Assembly (NCBI RefSeq): GCF_019334315.1
Contig: NZ_JAHWGL010000011.1
Span: 1-64,000, forward strand
DNA from: Hymenobacter profundi
Lineage (GTDB): Bacteria > Bacteroidota > Bacteroidia > Cytophagales > Hymenobacteraceae
Length of the DNA: 64,000 bases
Reading direction: 5' to 3'
In this document: positions 17,480-26,181 of the stretch, piece by piece
How the letters are laid out: each line of letters opens with the position of its first letter
How positions within the stretch are numbered: position 1 is the first letter of the stretch
Made by a program: the position numbers and the translations under genes
The notes under the pieces: model-generated
What the model was told of the DNA's origin: nothing
What the model saw: the letters and a program-made list of their open reading frames with translations, nothing else
Database searches by the model: none

Positions 17480-20400
17480 TTAGTTCCAGGATTCCGTGGC
17501 GGCAATTATAGCCGAACGACGAGCTTCGTACTGCGCAAGAAAGGTAGCGTATTCGGGGGGGGAAAGCAACGCACGTAGCTGGTTGAGCGGATCGGTAGCG
17601 TAAGTGGTCAGCCCTACGGGAATAGTCGCCAACACATAGGCTCGTAGTAGCTGGGGCGAGTTGGGGGCATACTCCAGGCCGCGCACCAACGCATCGTAGG
17701 CCTGCTGATACTTTTTCTGGTTGGTATAGAAGTCGGCAGCGGCCAGTACGGCTTCCGGCTCGAATGGTGCTTCTCGCAGCAAGGCCGCAAATTGCTTGCC
17801 GGCAGTGGACGGTTGCGTATGTGCTGCCAGCAGCGCTTGGTAAGTTAGGTAGTTAGGCTGATCGGCTGCCGTGAAATAGCCAGTAGCCACCAGCTTTTGC
17901 AAATCGGTCCAGCGTAGCTCAGCCAAATACAACGCGCCGCGCACCACATTCCAACGCGAAGCAGTGCGGGTTTTGGTGGCGGGAGGTAGGGCGAATTGTT
18001 CCACCACCTGCCGGGCTGCTGCCAACTGTCCGGCGTCGATGGCGCGGGGCAACTGAGCCAGCAAGGCCTCTGTGCGCACAGGGGCGGGTAGGGCCACGGC
18101 TGCTGGTAGCCATTGCGCAGGCGGTAGCGTATTGCCTTGCACCACCAGGAACTGGGCCTTTATAGAATCGGGCGCAGTAGCGTAGTCGGCGGGGTAGGAG
18201 AGCGTGAGTACTTGGCGTAGCAGGCGGCCAGCATAATCGAGGCTATCTGGTGCGGGTAGGGACGTGCGGCCCCAGTCGGGTTCTCCATTCAGCGTGAAAG
18301 CATAGGCGCGCCCTACCCGCGCATCGGGGTAGCCATTCACCTGCGCCGTCGTGAACAGGTGCTCGGCGCGGGCGTATAACTGCTGCTGTAGCAACCAAGT
18401 GCCCATCAGGTTTTGGTAGTAGGCAGCGCTGGCATTGGTGCCGAGCGTGAGCGGTTGCAGGGTAGCCTGAGCCGCCGCAAGTCGGCCGCCGTAGTGCTGG
18501 GTAAGCGCCAGCAGAAAGCTTAGCTGCTCGTGGTAGGCGCTGTCGATGGGCTCTTGGCGCAGCTGCCGCAGGGTAGGAAGCAAACTGGTATCGCGGGCCG
18601 TGGCGCGGTCCAGCGCTAGGTGGTAGAGCCGAGCGAAAGTTGGTAGCGACAGACCTTCACCTGCCTTCAACTGAGGTACCGCCGGCGCGGGCTGCCCGGT
18701 TATCCGAGCCAGCAGCAACTCATTGCTCTGCAAGGCGGGTTGCTCGCCGCTGGCGGCATGGTCGGTAGCCCATTGCTGGGCAGCGGTCAGGTCTTGCTGA
18801 ATCAGGAAAGCGAGGCGGTTGGTGCGTACGGCCTCATTGGTAGGCGCATCTTCTTCGGCTCGACGCAGATAGTAATCCACCGAGTCGGTAAGGGTAGAAC
18901 GGGAGTAGAGCTGCGCCATGTCGCTGGCCAGGAACGCATTGTTGGGCGTTGCCTGCAACCCATCGCGCAAGGCCTGTTGGCGGTCGAAGAAGTCGGCCGG
19001 CTCGTTGTAGAGCGCTGCTAGTCGCAACGACAACCGTGGTGAGGGTGCCCGGCTCAGGGCGCGGCGTAATGCGTTGATTTCGTTCTGTCGCTGAAACCGG
19101 AAGCGGTAGAGTGCCGCCCGTCCCCAACTGGCTTTGTGATTGAAGCGGTCCAGCACGTCGCTTTCGGCGTAGTAGCGTTCGGCCAATAAAGCAATGGGTG
19201 TTACTTCGGGCTGCTGCTCGCTCTGGAGGCGGGTCACATCACCTAAATTGTTGTAAAAGCCTGCTTCTACCTGATCCAGTACAAAGAAATGCGTGCGCAA
19301 GCCGGTAATCAGTAGCAGGCCTACGCCCATGATATAGACCACGTAGAACGGCAGGCGGCGCGGCTGGTAGACCACCCGGTACACCGGAAGCCGCTGCTTG
19401 ATGAGCGGTCCAAAGTTGAAGATCAGATATAAAAGGAAGCCTCCACCGCATCCCAGAAAAGCCAGCGCCGTGAACTGCCGGGCAGCTTCCAGCAATGGGT
19501 CGTTGAGGGTAGCCAGCGCGTAGCCCAGCGTGGCGGCCGCAATGGCCAACAGCGTGAGGTAGATAGGGGCCATACCCGTGGCGTAGGGTAGCCACTCGTT
19601 ATAGGTAGGAGCACGACGGCGTAGCCCCAACCAGCCCACCAACGCGGCGGGCAATAGAAACAGCAGCGGATCTAGGCGAAGAGTATCAGTTAGCTGTACC
19701 ACGCCGTTGCGCCAGTAGTACAGGAAGAGCAGCGTGAGGTACAGAATGCTGAGCGCCAACAGCGGCAGGCGCCCGAGGCGAAGACGCGGCTGCTCGCTCA
19801 TCGTCCCTACCCATAGCAAGCCATGCACGTTCTCGAAGCCCAACCAGAGCACCACTAAGGCTACAGCTACGGCGCCACCGCGGGTAGCGTAGGTAGCCAA
19901 TTGCAACGCCGTGATGTCGGTAGAGTAGGAGCTGCGCACGAACAGCAGCGCGCTCAGGCCAGTTACCAGCACCGCAAACGCTCCCAGTCGTTGCCAACGC
20001 GGTACCGTAGGCCAGAAAGCGTGAAAAGCATAGGCTGGCAGTCCTAGTGCTACCAAGGCCAGCACCAGAAAATACTGCCGTTGCGCATCAAACACCCCCA
20101 GCAAATCGGGGCTCAGCGACATCAGCAGGAAAAACACAGAGGCCATTGCTACTACAAAAGCCGGCCGGCCGAACGCTGTGATGGTAGCCAAGAAGTAGAC
20201 AAGACTACCCGCCAGCACGGCCAGAAAAGCCATAGCCGCCACCGGCCGCACGAAGGGGCCCGCCACATCATGGGTTTGAGTGAGCAAGTAGGCGTTGGCC
20301 CGCACAGGTAGGCCCGCCAGCCCTACCCGCACTGTGTCGAGGGTGAGGGGTAGGGGCTTGAGCTGCGTAACCGGCTGGAGCGGCAGCGTGTACTGTGCCC

Positions 20401-20512
20401 CCGTGAAGTAATGAAAAAGGGCCAGCCCTACGGCCAGCACAGCAAGCAGCGCCGGACCTAGCAGCCAGGGGCTCCAACGATGCGGCGAGATAGAAGGAGC
20501 AGAAGTCGGCAC
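17480..20512 (-). CDS. Large polytopic membrane protein with TPR-rich C-terminal half
   Basis: I do not recognise a named family for this 1010-residue protein. The N-terminal half has about eleven hydrophobic segments between residues 13 and 410. A soluble half of about 600 residues follows, made of alternating helices rich in A, L, Q and Y with TPR-like spacing, for example [20 protein letters not shown] and [18 protein letters not shown] arrays usually mediate protein contacts. Its stop is 11 bases from the ABC ATPase start, and gatC lies upstream, so it is probably translated from one transcript with the ATPase. A working guess is a membrane scaffold, but this is not shown. It has the high GC content of its neighbours. 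Confidence 0.75.
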   Translation of the reverse strand: MPTSAPSISPHRWSPWLLGPALLAVLAVGLALFHYFTGAQYTLPLQPVTQLKPLPLTLDTVRVGLAGLPVRANAYLLTQTHDVAGPFVRPVAAMAFLAVLAGSLVYFLATITAFGRPAFVVAMASVFFLLMSLSPDLLGVFDAQRQYFLVLALVALGLPAYAFHAFWPTVPRWQRLGAFAVLVTGLSALLFVRSSYSTDITALQLATYATRGGAVAVALVVLWLGFENVHGLLWVGTMSEQPRLRLGRLPLLALSILYLTLLFLYYWRNGVVQLTDTLRLDPLLFLLPAALVGWLGLRRRAPTYNEWLPYATGMAPIYLTLLAIAAATLGYALATLNDPLLEAARQFTALAFLGCGGGFLLYLIFNFGPLIKQRLPVYRVVYQPRRLPFYVVYIMGVGLLLITGLRTHFFVLDQVEAGFYNNLGDVTRLQSEQQPEVTPIALLAERYYAESDVLDRFNHKASWGRAALYRFRFQRQNEINALRRALSRAPSPRLSLRLAALYNEPADFFDRQQALRDGLQATPNNAFLASDMAQLYSRSTLTDSVDYYLRRAEEDAPTNEAVRTNRLAFLIQQDLTAAQQWATDHAASGEQPALQSNELLLARITGQPAPAVPQLKAGEGLSLPTFARLYHLALDRATARDTSLLPTLRQLRQEPIDSAYHEQLSFLLALTQHYGGRLAAAQATLQPLTLGTNASAAYYQNLMGTWLLQQQLYARAEHLFTTAQVNGYPDARVGRAYAFTLNGEPDWGRTSLPAPDSLDYAGRLLRQVLTLSYPADYATAPDSIKAQFLVVQGNTLPPAQWLPAAVALPAPVRTEALLAQLPRAIDAGQLAAARQVVEQFALPPATKTRTASRWNVVRGALYLAELRWTDLQKLVATGYFTAADQPNYLTYQALLAAHTQPSTAGKQFAALLREAPFEPEAVLAAADFYTNQKKYQQAYDALVRGLEYAPNSPQLLRAYVLATIPVGLTTYATDPLNQLRALLSPPEYATFLAQYEARRSAIIAATESWN

Positions 20513-20538
20513 TAACTAATTATTCAAAAGCTAACTAG

Positions 20539-20612
20539 TTGTCAAGTGGTAAGTTATCCGTTGTTAGTGTTCTAAGTGATTCACTAACAACAGATAACTG
20601 CCACCTGACAGC
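20539..20612 (-). terminator. Imperfect long hairpin after gatC
   Basis: Bases 20540-20569 pair with 20582-20611 with a few mismatches, giving a stem of about 30 positions and a 12-base loop. It lies downstream of the gatC stop on the minus strand and upstream of the 1010-residue protein gene. Confidence 0.6.
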
Positions 20613-20627
20613 TAAAAATAACGCGAG

Positions 20628-20915
20628 TTAATCCAGAACTTTGGGTACGCGGAAATAGTCGGAATCCTTGCGTGGGGCGTTGCGTAGACCCTCCTGGTGG
20701 CTTACGGTATTATGCGCTTCATCGGGGCGCAATACATTGATTTCCTGCGATAAGTGCACCAGCGGGGCCACGTTGCTGGTATCGAGTTGGCGGAGCTGAT
20801 CCACCCAATCCAGAATCTCGTTGAGGGCGCCCAGCATTTCTTGCTCTTTAGTGGCGTCGAACTCGAGGCGAGAGAGGTGGGCCAACTGGCGCAGGGTGTT
20901 GATATCAGTGCTCAA
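20628..20915 (-). CDS. gatC: Asp-tRNA(Asn)/Glu-tRNA(Gln) amidotransferase subunit C
   Basis: GatC is the small clamp subunit of the GatCAB amidotransferase, which converts misacylated Glu-tRNA(Gln) and Asp-tRNA(Asn). The 95 residues show the pattern LAHLSRLEF near 11-19, a helical middle (LNEILDWVDQL), and the C-terminal NAPRKDSDYFRVPKVL. The start must be the TTG at 20915-20913, because a stop lies five codons upstream in frame and the next methionine is too far inside. gatA and gatB are not in the window. A rare TTG start could keep expression low. Confidence 0.92.
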   Translation of the reverse strand: MSTDINTLRQLAHLSRLEFDATKEQEMLGALNEILDWVDQLRQLDTSNVAPLVHLSQEINVLRPDEAHNTVSHQEGLRNAPRKDSDYFRVPKVLD

Positions 20916-20980
20916 AGCAAAGGGGCGTTAGGGTAGGGAAAAGGTGGGCAGCCAACGGAGTTGACCGCCCACCTTCAAAA

Positions 20981-21838
20981 TTACGAATTCGGCAGACTTA
21001 GTTCTGCCCGGTCGTTGCTGTGTTGCTCGGTCTTCTGCTCCACGGCTTGGGTAGCGGGTGGGGTAGGGCGCCAAGTAAAGGCCGGTGGCACCCCGGCCGC
21101 TTCGGGCTGAAACTCGCTGGCGATGAGATCGTGCGCACGTTGTTTCAGGGCGGGCACGTCGGCCATCGTGAGATTGTGCGTCGGGATGGGCTCATGCAGT
21201 ACGATACGCAAGGGCGTGTAGCGAATGCGCAGGCCACTTATATCGGGCATGAAGCGGTGGTTCAGCGGCATCGATACGGGCACCAGCGGCACGCCGGCGG
21301 CAATAGCCAACTGGAAAGCGCCGTCTTTAAAAGGCACCATCTGCTCGCCGGGTTTCTCGGAAATAGTGCCTTCCGGAAAAATCACCACCGAGCGCCCCGC
21401 CGCCAGGCTCTGCTTGGCCAGCACCATCGAGCGGCCCCGGCTTACGGCACTGTTGCGATTCACGGTGATGTAGGCGCTGCCGAAAATCGGTCCCCAAAGC
21501 GGTGTTTTCGCCAGGGTGTCTTTGCCAATAATGTTAAGGAAACCCGGAAGGGTGCTGAACAGCAACGGAATATCAATGTAGGAACTGTGGTTGGCCACGT
21601 ACACGCAAGGCTGACCAGCGGGCGGCTGGTTTTTGCGCACAATGCTTACCGGCATACCCCACATGAAAATTGCCGACGATGACCAGAACCGGTTGACTTT
21701 GTGTAGCCAGGGGTGCCGGCTAGGCTTACGCGCCAGTACCCATTGCAGAGGGTAGGTATAGAAAAATGGCGATACAAACCAGAACGTGCACCAAGTAGTA
21801 TAGATTCGTTGACCAATAAAACGCAGTAGCTGACGCAT
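20981..21838 (-). CDS. plsC: 1-acyl-sn-glycerol-3-phosphate acyltransferase (PlsC family)
   Basis: This membrane-bound acyltransferase makes phosphatidic acid from lysophosphatidic acid. I choose the ATG at 21838, giving 285 residues; an earlier in-frame ATG at 21892 would add 18 residues. The catalytic NHSSYID block (H84, D89) fits the HX4D motif, and FPEGT is at 154-158. An N-terminal hydrophobic segment anchors it in the inner membrane. The C-terminal 50 residues are polar and variable. It may be co-expressed with the Nudix gene 80 bases upstream. Confidence 0.9.
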   Translation of the reverse strand: MRQLLRFIGQRIYTTWCTFWFVSPFFYTYPLQWVLARKPSRHPWLHKVNRFWSSSAIFMWGMPVSIVRKNQPPAGQPCVYVANHSSYIDIPLLFSTLPGFLNIIGKDTLAKTPLWGPIFGSAYITVNRNSAVSRGRSMVLAKQSLAAGRSVVIFPEGTISEKPGEQMVPFKDGAFQLAIAAGVPLVPVSMPLNHRFMPDISGLRIRYTPLRIVLHEPIPTHNLTMADVPALKQRAHDLIASEFQPEAAGVPPAFTWRPTPPATQAVEQKTEQHSNDRAELSLPNS

Positions 21839-21934
21839 ATACAAGCAAACTGGGAGGCGAAACAAACACAGTACCCAAGAAAGGCACCGCAAGCATACGC
21901 AGAGATTTCTAAAGCAACGGTGAAGCCGAAGAGC

Positions 21935-22522
21935 CTACCCCGGCTGCTGCCGGCTGGCCAGCACCCGCTCGGCCTTCAGCAAACCGGCCACGCTAATGGC
22001 ATCGGTAATGCGGTTTTGCATTACCATCTCAACAGCTTCTGCCAAGGGTAGGTGCCACAGGCGCAGCTCTTCGGTTTCTTCGGGCTCTACCTCACCGGGC
22101 ACCAGGTCCTCAGCCAGAAAAACGAAGCCTTCCTCATCGGTTACGGAGTTGGAGGTATGCAGGCGGGCAATGTTGGTCCAGCGGCGCGCCGTGAAGCCCG
22201 TTTCCTCGCGCAGCTCCCGCTGCGCCGATTCCAGAATATCCAGCTCCACGGGGCCACCGCCCATCGGGATTTCCCAGCTGTACTCATTCAGCGTGTAGCG
22301 GTATTGCCCTACCAGCCACGTGTAGCCCTGCGCATCGACCGGTACAATGCCCAAGGCTTTGTTTTTCATCGATACTACCCCGTAGATGCCGGGGTTGCCG
22401 GCCGGGTTCAGCACCTGGTCCTCGCGCACCCTGATCCAGGGGTTCTGATACTGCATGGCGGTGCTTAGCACTTGCCAGGGGTTGCGGGTTTCATCAAAAT
22501 CAGCGGCCGGAATAGAGGTCAT
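21935..22522 (-). CDS. Nudix hydrolase, ADP-ribose pyrophosphatase-like
   Basis: From the ATG at 22522 the protein has 195 residues. A promoter element at 22557-22550 puts the transcript start downstream of the alternative start at 22552, which favours 22522. The Nudix box core RELREETGF is at 102-110, preceded by EIPMGGGPVELDILESAQ. The first glutamate of the canonical G-x5-E-x7-REUxEExGU spacing is offset by one residue. The fold and VGQYRYTLNEYSWEIP resemble ADP-ribose or GDP-mannose pyrophosphatases. These hydrolyse nucleoside diphosphate compounds in the cytoplasm. The exact substrate is unknown. Confidence 0.87.
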   Translation of the reverse strand: MTSIPAADFDETRNPWQVLSTAMQYQNPWIRVREDQVLNPAGNPGIYGVVSMKNKALGIVPVDAQGYTWLVGQYRYTLNEYSWEIPMGGGPVELDILESAQRELREETGFTARRWTNIARLHTSNSVTDEEGFVFLAEDLVPGEVEPEETEELRLWHLPLAEAVEMVMQNRITDAISVAGLLKAERVLASRQQPG

Positions 22523-22549
22523 AGAAAGAGAAATGAAGGAAGGACTAGG

Positions 22550-22557
22550 CAAAAATA
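22550..22557 (-). promoter_or_regulatory. -7 promoter element for the Nudix gene
   Basis: The minus strand reads TATTTTTG, an exact TAnnTTTG match, 27 bases before the ATG at 22522. I see no clear -33 TTTG. Confidence 0.55.
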
Positions 22558-22666
22558 CGATTACCCGCTTACTCCGGTAGCAACTGCTGGTCGGCCAGAA
22601 GTATTCATTGGTCGACAGAAGTAGGTCAGTAGTCCAGTTTAAGTAGCATTATTCACCGCTATTTGG

Positions 22667-22674
22667 TAGCTTTG
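22667..22674 (+). promoter_or_regulatory. -7 promoter element of the candidate small RNA
   Basis: TAGCTTTG is an exact match to TAnnTTTG. It would start transcription near 22680, just before the structured RNA candidate. Confidence 0.5.
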
Positions 22675-22679
22675 TCTTA

Positions 22680-22820
22680 ATAAAATTAAATAACACAGGT
22701 CAGGATAGTGGAAAGGAAGGTTCTGCCTGTGTGCGTTGTTCGGCGAAAGGAATAGGGTGGATGATTTTAACCCCGAACAACGTTCGGAAAGGCCATTGCG
22801 GTACGCAATGGCCTTTTTTC
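22680..22820 (+). ncRNA. Candidate structured small RNA with own promoter and terminator
   Basis: This stretch has no protein-coding frame but a clear RNA layout. A promoter element precedes it. ACACAGG (22693-22699) pairs with CCTGTGT (22726-22732). CGTTGTTCGG (22734-22743) pairs with CCGAACAACG (22773-22782). An intrinsic terminator ends it. Bases 22773-22778 can instead pair with GTTCGG at 22782-22787, so two structures exclude each other. It does not contain the conserved SRP RNA apical loop or the RNase P cores, and I recognise no riboswitch class. It could be a trans-acting small RNA or a leader that ends before the small gene at 22911. Confidence 0.5.
22788..22819 (+). terminator. Intrinsic terminator of the candidate small RNA
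   Basis: AAAGGCCATTGCG (22788-22800) pairs exactly with 22804-22816 around a 3-base loop, and T residues run from 22814 to 22819. Confidence 0.85.
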
Positions 22821-22910
22821 GTATGCGGTAGCCGCTAACCTCCGGCGCATAGCTGCCGTATCAGATAAGAGCAGGCAGTCGTTCACACCCCGGCTGCCCC
22901 TTTTCGCTCT

Positions 22911-23174
22911 ATGGCTAACGACCCTAAAAAGAATAACCAAGCTAAAACAGACCTGCCGAAAGAAGGCGACCCACTGTTCAACCTGCACCACGCGCAAGCG
23001 GAAGCCGAACTAGCTAAGAAAAATGGCGGCCTCGGCCCGACCACCAACGAATACATGACCGAAGACGAGCAGGATAACGTGGACGCTTCTATTGCGCCGC
23101 GCGATAGTCAGGGTTTTGTTCGCGGTCAGGACGACTCCGATGTGATTGGCAGCAATGCCGGTGACCATAAATAA
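22911..23174 (+). CDS. Small acidic hypothetical protein
   Basis: This 87-residue cytoplasmic protein has no signal peptide or membrane segment. It is strongly hydrophilic and rich in D, N, K, E and Q, with the phrases NLHHAQAEAELAKKNGG and NEYMTEDEQDNVDAS, and is probably largely disordered. I recognise no family. The frame is supported by its own terminator at 23200-23243, by good local GC codon use, and by isolation from other genes. Such small hydrophilic proteins are sometimes stress-related, but nothing here proves that. Confidence 0.65.
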   Translation: MANDPKKNNQAKTDLPKEGDPLFNLHHAQAEAELAKKNGGLGPTTNEYMTEDEQDNVDASIAPRDSQGFVRGQDDSDVIGSNAGDHK

Positions 23175-23199
23175 ACGAGGCCTCGTTCAATAGGCTAAT

Positions 23200-23243
23200 A
23201 AACGGCCCGGCTGGTAGCACAGAAGCTGCCAGCCGGGCCGTTT
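23200..23243 (+). terminator. Hairpin terminator after the small hypothetical gene
   Basis: Bases 23200-23214 pair with 23229-23243, and AGC/GCT extends the stem inward. A T run lies at the end. It separates the 87-residue gene from rnhB. Confidence 0.85.
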
Positions 23244-23260
23244 TATGTGGGGGTGTTGCG

Positions 23261-23268
23261 TACGTTTG
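23261..23268 (+). promoter_or_regulatory. -7 promoter element for rnhB
   Basis: TACGTTTG is an exact TAnnTTTG match, 8 bases before the rnhB ATG at 23277. The mRNA would have little or no leader. It also argues against the upstream in-frame start at 23247. Confidence 0.6.
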
Positions 23269-23276
23269 CACCCATT

Positions 23277-23852
23277 ATGCTGCTTACTTCCTACACCACG
23301 CACCTACACGAGGCTGGCCTCGATGAGGCTGGCCGAGGCTGTCTGGCTGGGCCAGTCTTTGCCGCCGCCGTCATATTGCCACCCGATTTTCACGCGCCCT
23401 ACCTCAACGATTCCAAGCAAATGACTGCCCGCCGCCGCGAGCAGGTGCGCACCGACATCTGCCGTGAGGCCATTGCCTGGGCCGTGGCCGAAGCCTCGCC
23501 TACTGAAATAGGTGAAATAAATATTGCGCAGGCCAGCTACTTAGCCATGCACCGCGCTGTGCAGCAACTGCCCATCACGCCCGATTTTTTGTTGGTCGAT
23601 GGCAACCGTTTCCGGCCCTACCCTGGCCTAGAACACGCCTGCATCATTGGTGGCGACGCCCTGTACCGGAACATTGCCGCGGCATCGGTACTGGCCAAAA
23701 CGTTTCGGGATGAGCGCATGCGGACGCTGGCGGAGGCCTACCCACACTACGGCTGGGAGCAGAACGCGGGTTACCCTACACCCAAGCATCGCGAGGCCAT
23801 TCGGACGCACGGTCCTTGCGAGCATCACCGGCTCGGCTTTCGACTGCTTTAA
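23277..23852 (+). CDS. rnhB: Ribonuclease HII
   Basis: RNase HII cuts the RNA strand of RNA-DNA hybrids and removes single ribonucleotides from DNA. I choose the ATG at 23277, giving 191 residues, because the promoter element ends at 23268. An earlier start at 23247 would lie inside promoter and terminator sequence. The metal-binding DEAGRG is at about 16-21, NDSKQ follows near 44-48, then LLVDGNRF, and ASVLAKTFRDERM later. Length is normal. It converges with the response-regulator gene, with a long palindromic repeat between them. Confidence 0.94.
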   Translation: MLLTSYTTHLHEAGLDEAGRGCLAGPVFAAAVILPPDFHAPYLNDSKQMTARRREQVRTDICREAIAWAVAEASPTEIGEINIAQASYLAMHRAVQQLPITPDFLLVDGNRFRPYPGLEHACIIGGDALYRNIAAASVLAKTFRDERMRTLAEAYPHYGWEQNAGYPTPKHREAIRTHGPCEHHRLGFRLL

Positions 23853-23853
23853 T

Positions 23854-23997
23854 TAGTTATTCGTGAAATACGCTTGTCATCCTGAGTGCAACGAAGGACC
23901 TTATGTCAGTTAAACGACTGGCGTAATAACGACTTATTCGCACGTGAGAAGGTCCTTCGTTGCACTCAGGATGACAAGCGTATTTCACGAATAACTA
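23854..23997. repeat. Intergenic palindromic repeat with 49 bp arms
   Basis: Bases 23854-23902 are an exact reverse complement of 23949-23997, with a 46-base loop. The arms contain GTCATCCTGAG and CGAAGGACCTT, which recur at 28188-28289. It starts two bases after the rnhB stop and separates two convergent genes, so it probably also works as a terminator. Confidence 0.85.
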
Positions 23998-24009
23998 GCA
24001 ACTCGTTGC

Positions 24010-24453
24010 CTACTGATCTTTCAGGCGCAACAGATCAAGAAACAAACTGAAACCGTCGATAGTAGTGGCGCCTTCGCCGAACTTATCGAAGCTAAGGGGC
24101 TTGATGATGTAGCCACTTACGGCCAAATTTTGAGCCTTCAGGCGGTCAGTTTCCAGGTCGGAGGTGGTAGTGATGAATACGTTGAGACCTACAAACTCGG
24201 GGTCGGAGCGGAGTTCTTGCAGCATCTCCAGCCCGTTCATGCGGGGCATGTTGATGTCTAGAATAACGACGCTGGGCTTTTCGATGCGAGATTCGCCGCT
24301 CTCACCGCGCAACATATTGAGTGCCTCGCGGCCGTTGCGGGCAATGTGCAGCGGCACGGCTACATTATGTTTGCGCAATTCGCGCTGGACATTCATAATA
24401 TCAAGTTGGTCATCTTCAACCAACAGGATACTGGGGGTAGGATCGGCAGACAT
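24010..24453 (-). CDS. Single-domain response regulator (CheY-like)
   Basis: This 147-residue receiver domain has no output domain. I start at the ATG at 24453; an in-frame ATG at 24474 would add seven hydrophobic residues. The acidic pocket is at LVEDD (11-15), the phosphorylated aspartate is D66 in VVILDINMP, and the conserved lysine is K118 in IIKPLSF. The spacing VQRELRKHN and the LDINMPRMNG style match the Rcp1-like regulators paired with phytochrome- or CHASE-type kinases in Bacteroidota. It follows the histidine kinase by 56 bases on the same strand and is almost certainly its phosphorylation target. Confidence 0.92.
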   Translation of the reverse strand: MSADPTPSILLVEDDQLDIMNVQRELRKHNVAVPLHIARNGREALNMLRGESGESRIEKPSVVILDINMPRMNGLEMLQELRSDPEFVGLNVFITTTSDLETDRLKAQNLAVSGYIIKPLSFDKFGEGATTIDGFSLFLDLLRLKDQ

Positions 24454-24509
24454 AAGAAACAAAGTACTGAGCAATAGAGCCGGTGGGTGACTATGCTTAA
24501 TACGGTAGG

Positions 24510-26048
24510 TCAGGCGTTTGGATTAACTAAGTTGGTGGATAGCGCCGGCAGGTCGCCGGTGAGCGTTTGCTTGGCCCAGCTGAAAATAAAGGTAGCGCCT
24601 GCCCCCTCTGCCGATTCTACCCGAATGGTGCCACCGTGGCGCTCCACAATCTTTTTCACAATAGCCAGCCCCACGCCGGTGCTTTCTAGGGTATCGCGCT
24701 CGGTGAGGGTCTGAAAAATGACGAAAATCCGCTCGTGGTACTCTGGCGCAATACCGGGGCCATCGTCGGCAATGGCAAAAATATATTGCTTGCGATTTTC
24801 CTGTATGCTGATGCGGACATGACCAGTGGCCGGATGGTCGTGGTACTTCAGGGCGTTGCTGATCAGGTTGGTGAATACCTGCTGAAGCGGCACGCGGCTA
24901 GTAACGAAAGTAGGTAGGAAAGTGGGAAGCTCCACCTGAAAACCGGTCGGTGGGGCCAGCGAATCCACGATTTCGTTGAGTAGCTCCCGCACATCTACCC
25001 ACTCCTCGGGCTGCTGCACCCGGCCAATTCGCGCCAGATCCAAGATGCCCGTAATAAGGTGTTCCATGCGGTGCACGCGGGTACGCATCAGCGCTAAAAA
25101 CTCTTGGATGTGAGGAGGAAGCTCTTCGGCCATATCTTCCTCAATCCAGCGCGAGGCGCTTTCAATGCCGCGCAGAGGCGCTTTCAAATCGTGCGATACC
25201 ACGTAAGCAAACTGGTCGAGCTCCTCGTTGCGGCGGGCCAGTTGTGTGATGTTAGTATCGATGGTGCGGGCCATACGGTTCAGCGACTGGGCCAGCTCGC
25301 TTAGCTCATCGCGCTGGGTGTCGCGCAGGCCGGTGCTGTAGTCGCCGCTGGCAATACGGCGGGCTAGCTGCACCATGCTGCCAATGCGCCCCGAAATCTG
25401 CCGTACAATATAAGAGGCCCACAGCAAGCTCAGCACACCCGCTAGTACCGAAATGGCGATGGATAAGATGCGGGCTTGCTGGATGCTTTCCGCGAGCTTC
25501 ACGCGTTGCTTGGCGCGGCTGTCAAACTCCTGCTGATCGAATTTTTCGAAGAGCACCCTAATCTGATCGACCAGCTGTTTGCCCGTCAGGTTCGTCATCA
25601 AGTTGCCGTGGGGCATTTCAAGTAACAGCAGCTGGTCGGCGTTGCGGCGGTGTGCCTCGCGCTTCTCGCTTACCAGCATGTGCGAGTAGTCGGCCCACTG
25701 CTGGTACAAGTGCTGCGCCCGCTCAATACGTCCTTGCTGGGGAGAGCCAGTTTCCAGTTGACTCCGCAGGCGCAGGAAGCGCCCCAGCAAATCTCGCTCG
25801 CCTTTGTAGTAAGACTCCAACATTCTCTCGTTGCCGATCAGCAGGTAGCCCCGGAAGCCCGATTCCATATCCACAATACTGCGCAGCAGCAAGGTGGCCT
25901 CGGCTGTGATGCGCTGCGATTTCTCGACGCGCTGTGAGTTGCGCAGCACATTGCGCGAGAGCTGGTAGTTGACGGCCACGACCACCGCAAACAGCAGCAT
26001 CACCACAATAAAACCAGCGAAGAGCTTAGTGGAAAGTTTCAGTTTCAT
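24510..26048 (-). CDS. CHASE3/HAMP sensor histidine kinase
   Basis: This is a 512-residue inner-membrane kinase from the ATG at 26048. A first transmembrane helix is at about 8-28. A helical periplasmic sensor of CHASE3 type follows at about 30-190 (DMESGFRGYLLIGNE). The second transmembrane helix is at about 194-215 and HAMP at about 216-270. HisKA has the phospho-acceptor H286 in VVSHDLKAPLRG. HATPase_c then shows the N-box NALKYHDH, DDGPGIAP and TGVGLAIVKKIVERHGG. The signal is unknown. It is the first gene of a two-gene operon with the response regulator. A promoter element lies at 26141-26134. Confidence 0.93.
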   Translation of the reverse strand: MKLKLSTKLFAGFIVVMLLFAVVVAVNYQLSRNVLRNSQRVEKSQRITAEATLLLRSIVDMESGFRGYLLIGNERMLESYYKGERDLLGRFLRLRSQLETGSPQQGRIERAQHLYQQWADYSHMLVSEKREAHRRNADQLLLLEMPHGNLMTNLTGKQLVDQIRVLFEKFDQQEFDSRAKQRVKLAESIQQARILSIAISVLAGVLSLLWASYIVRQISGRIGSMVQLARRIASGDYSTGLRDTQRDELSELAQSLNRMARTIDTNITQLARRNEELDQFAYVVSHDLKAPLRGIESASRWIEEDMAEELPPHIQEFLALMRTRVHRMEHLITGILDLARIGRVQQPEEWVDVRELLNEIVDSLAPPTGFQVELPTFLPTFVTSRVPLQQVFTNLISNALKYHDHPATGHVRISIQENRKQYIFAIADDGPGIAPEYHERIFVIFQTLTERDTLESTGVGLAIVKKIVERHGGTIRVESAEGAGATFIFSWAKQTLTGDLPALSTNLVNPNA

Positions 26049-26133
26049 GAATACCACGAACAATCGGACCGCTGAGGCAGCTAAAAAATCGAGCCGCAAT
26101 TTCTTCGGCGGCGCGCTGCCAGCGGGTGAACTT

Positions 26134-26141
26134 CAAAGATA
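26134..26141 (-). promoter_or_regulatory. -7 promoter element for the histidine kinase operon
   Basis: The minus strand reads TATCTTTG, an exact TAnnTTTG match, giving a leader of about 80 bases. It lies 40 bases from the divergent gcvT element. Confidence 0.55.
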
Positions 26142-26181
26142 GCAGGATACGAACAGGTGCGGCCCACCGGCCGGAATTGGC

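Noticed and set aside
21020..21682. 220-codon plus-strand frame across plsC
   Set aside because: It is antisense to a conserved acyltransferase and has no domain, signal or plausible start context.
22680..22820. Signal recognition particle RNA or RNase P RNA
   Set aside because: GGTCAGG and GGAAAGGAAGG look suggestive, but the invariant SRP apical loop and the RNase P core blocks are missing.
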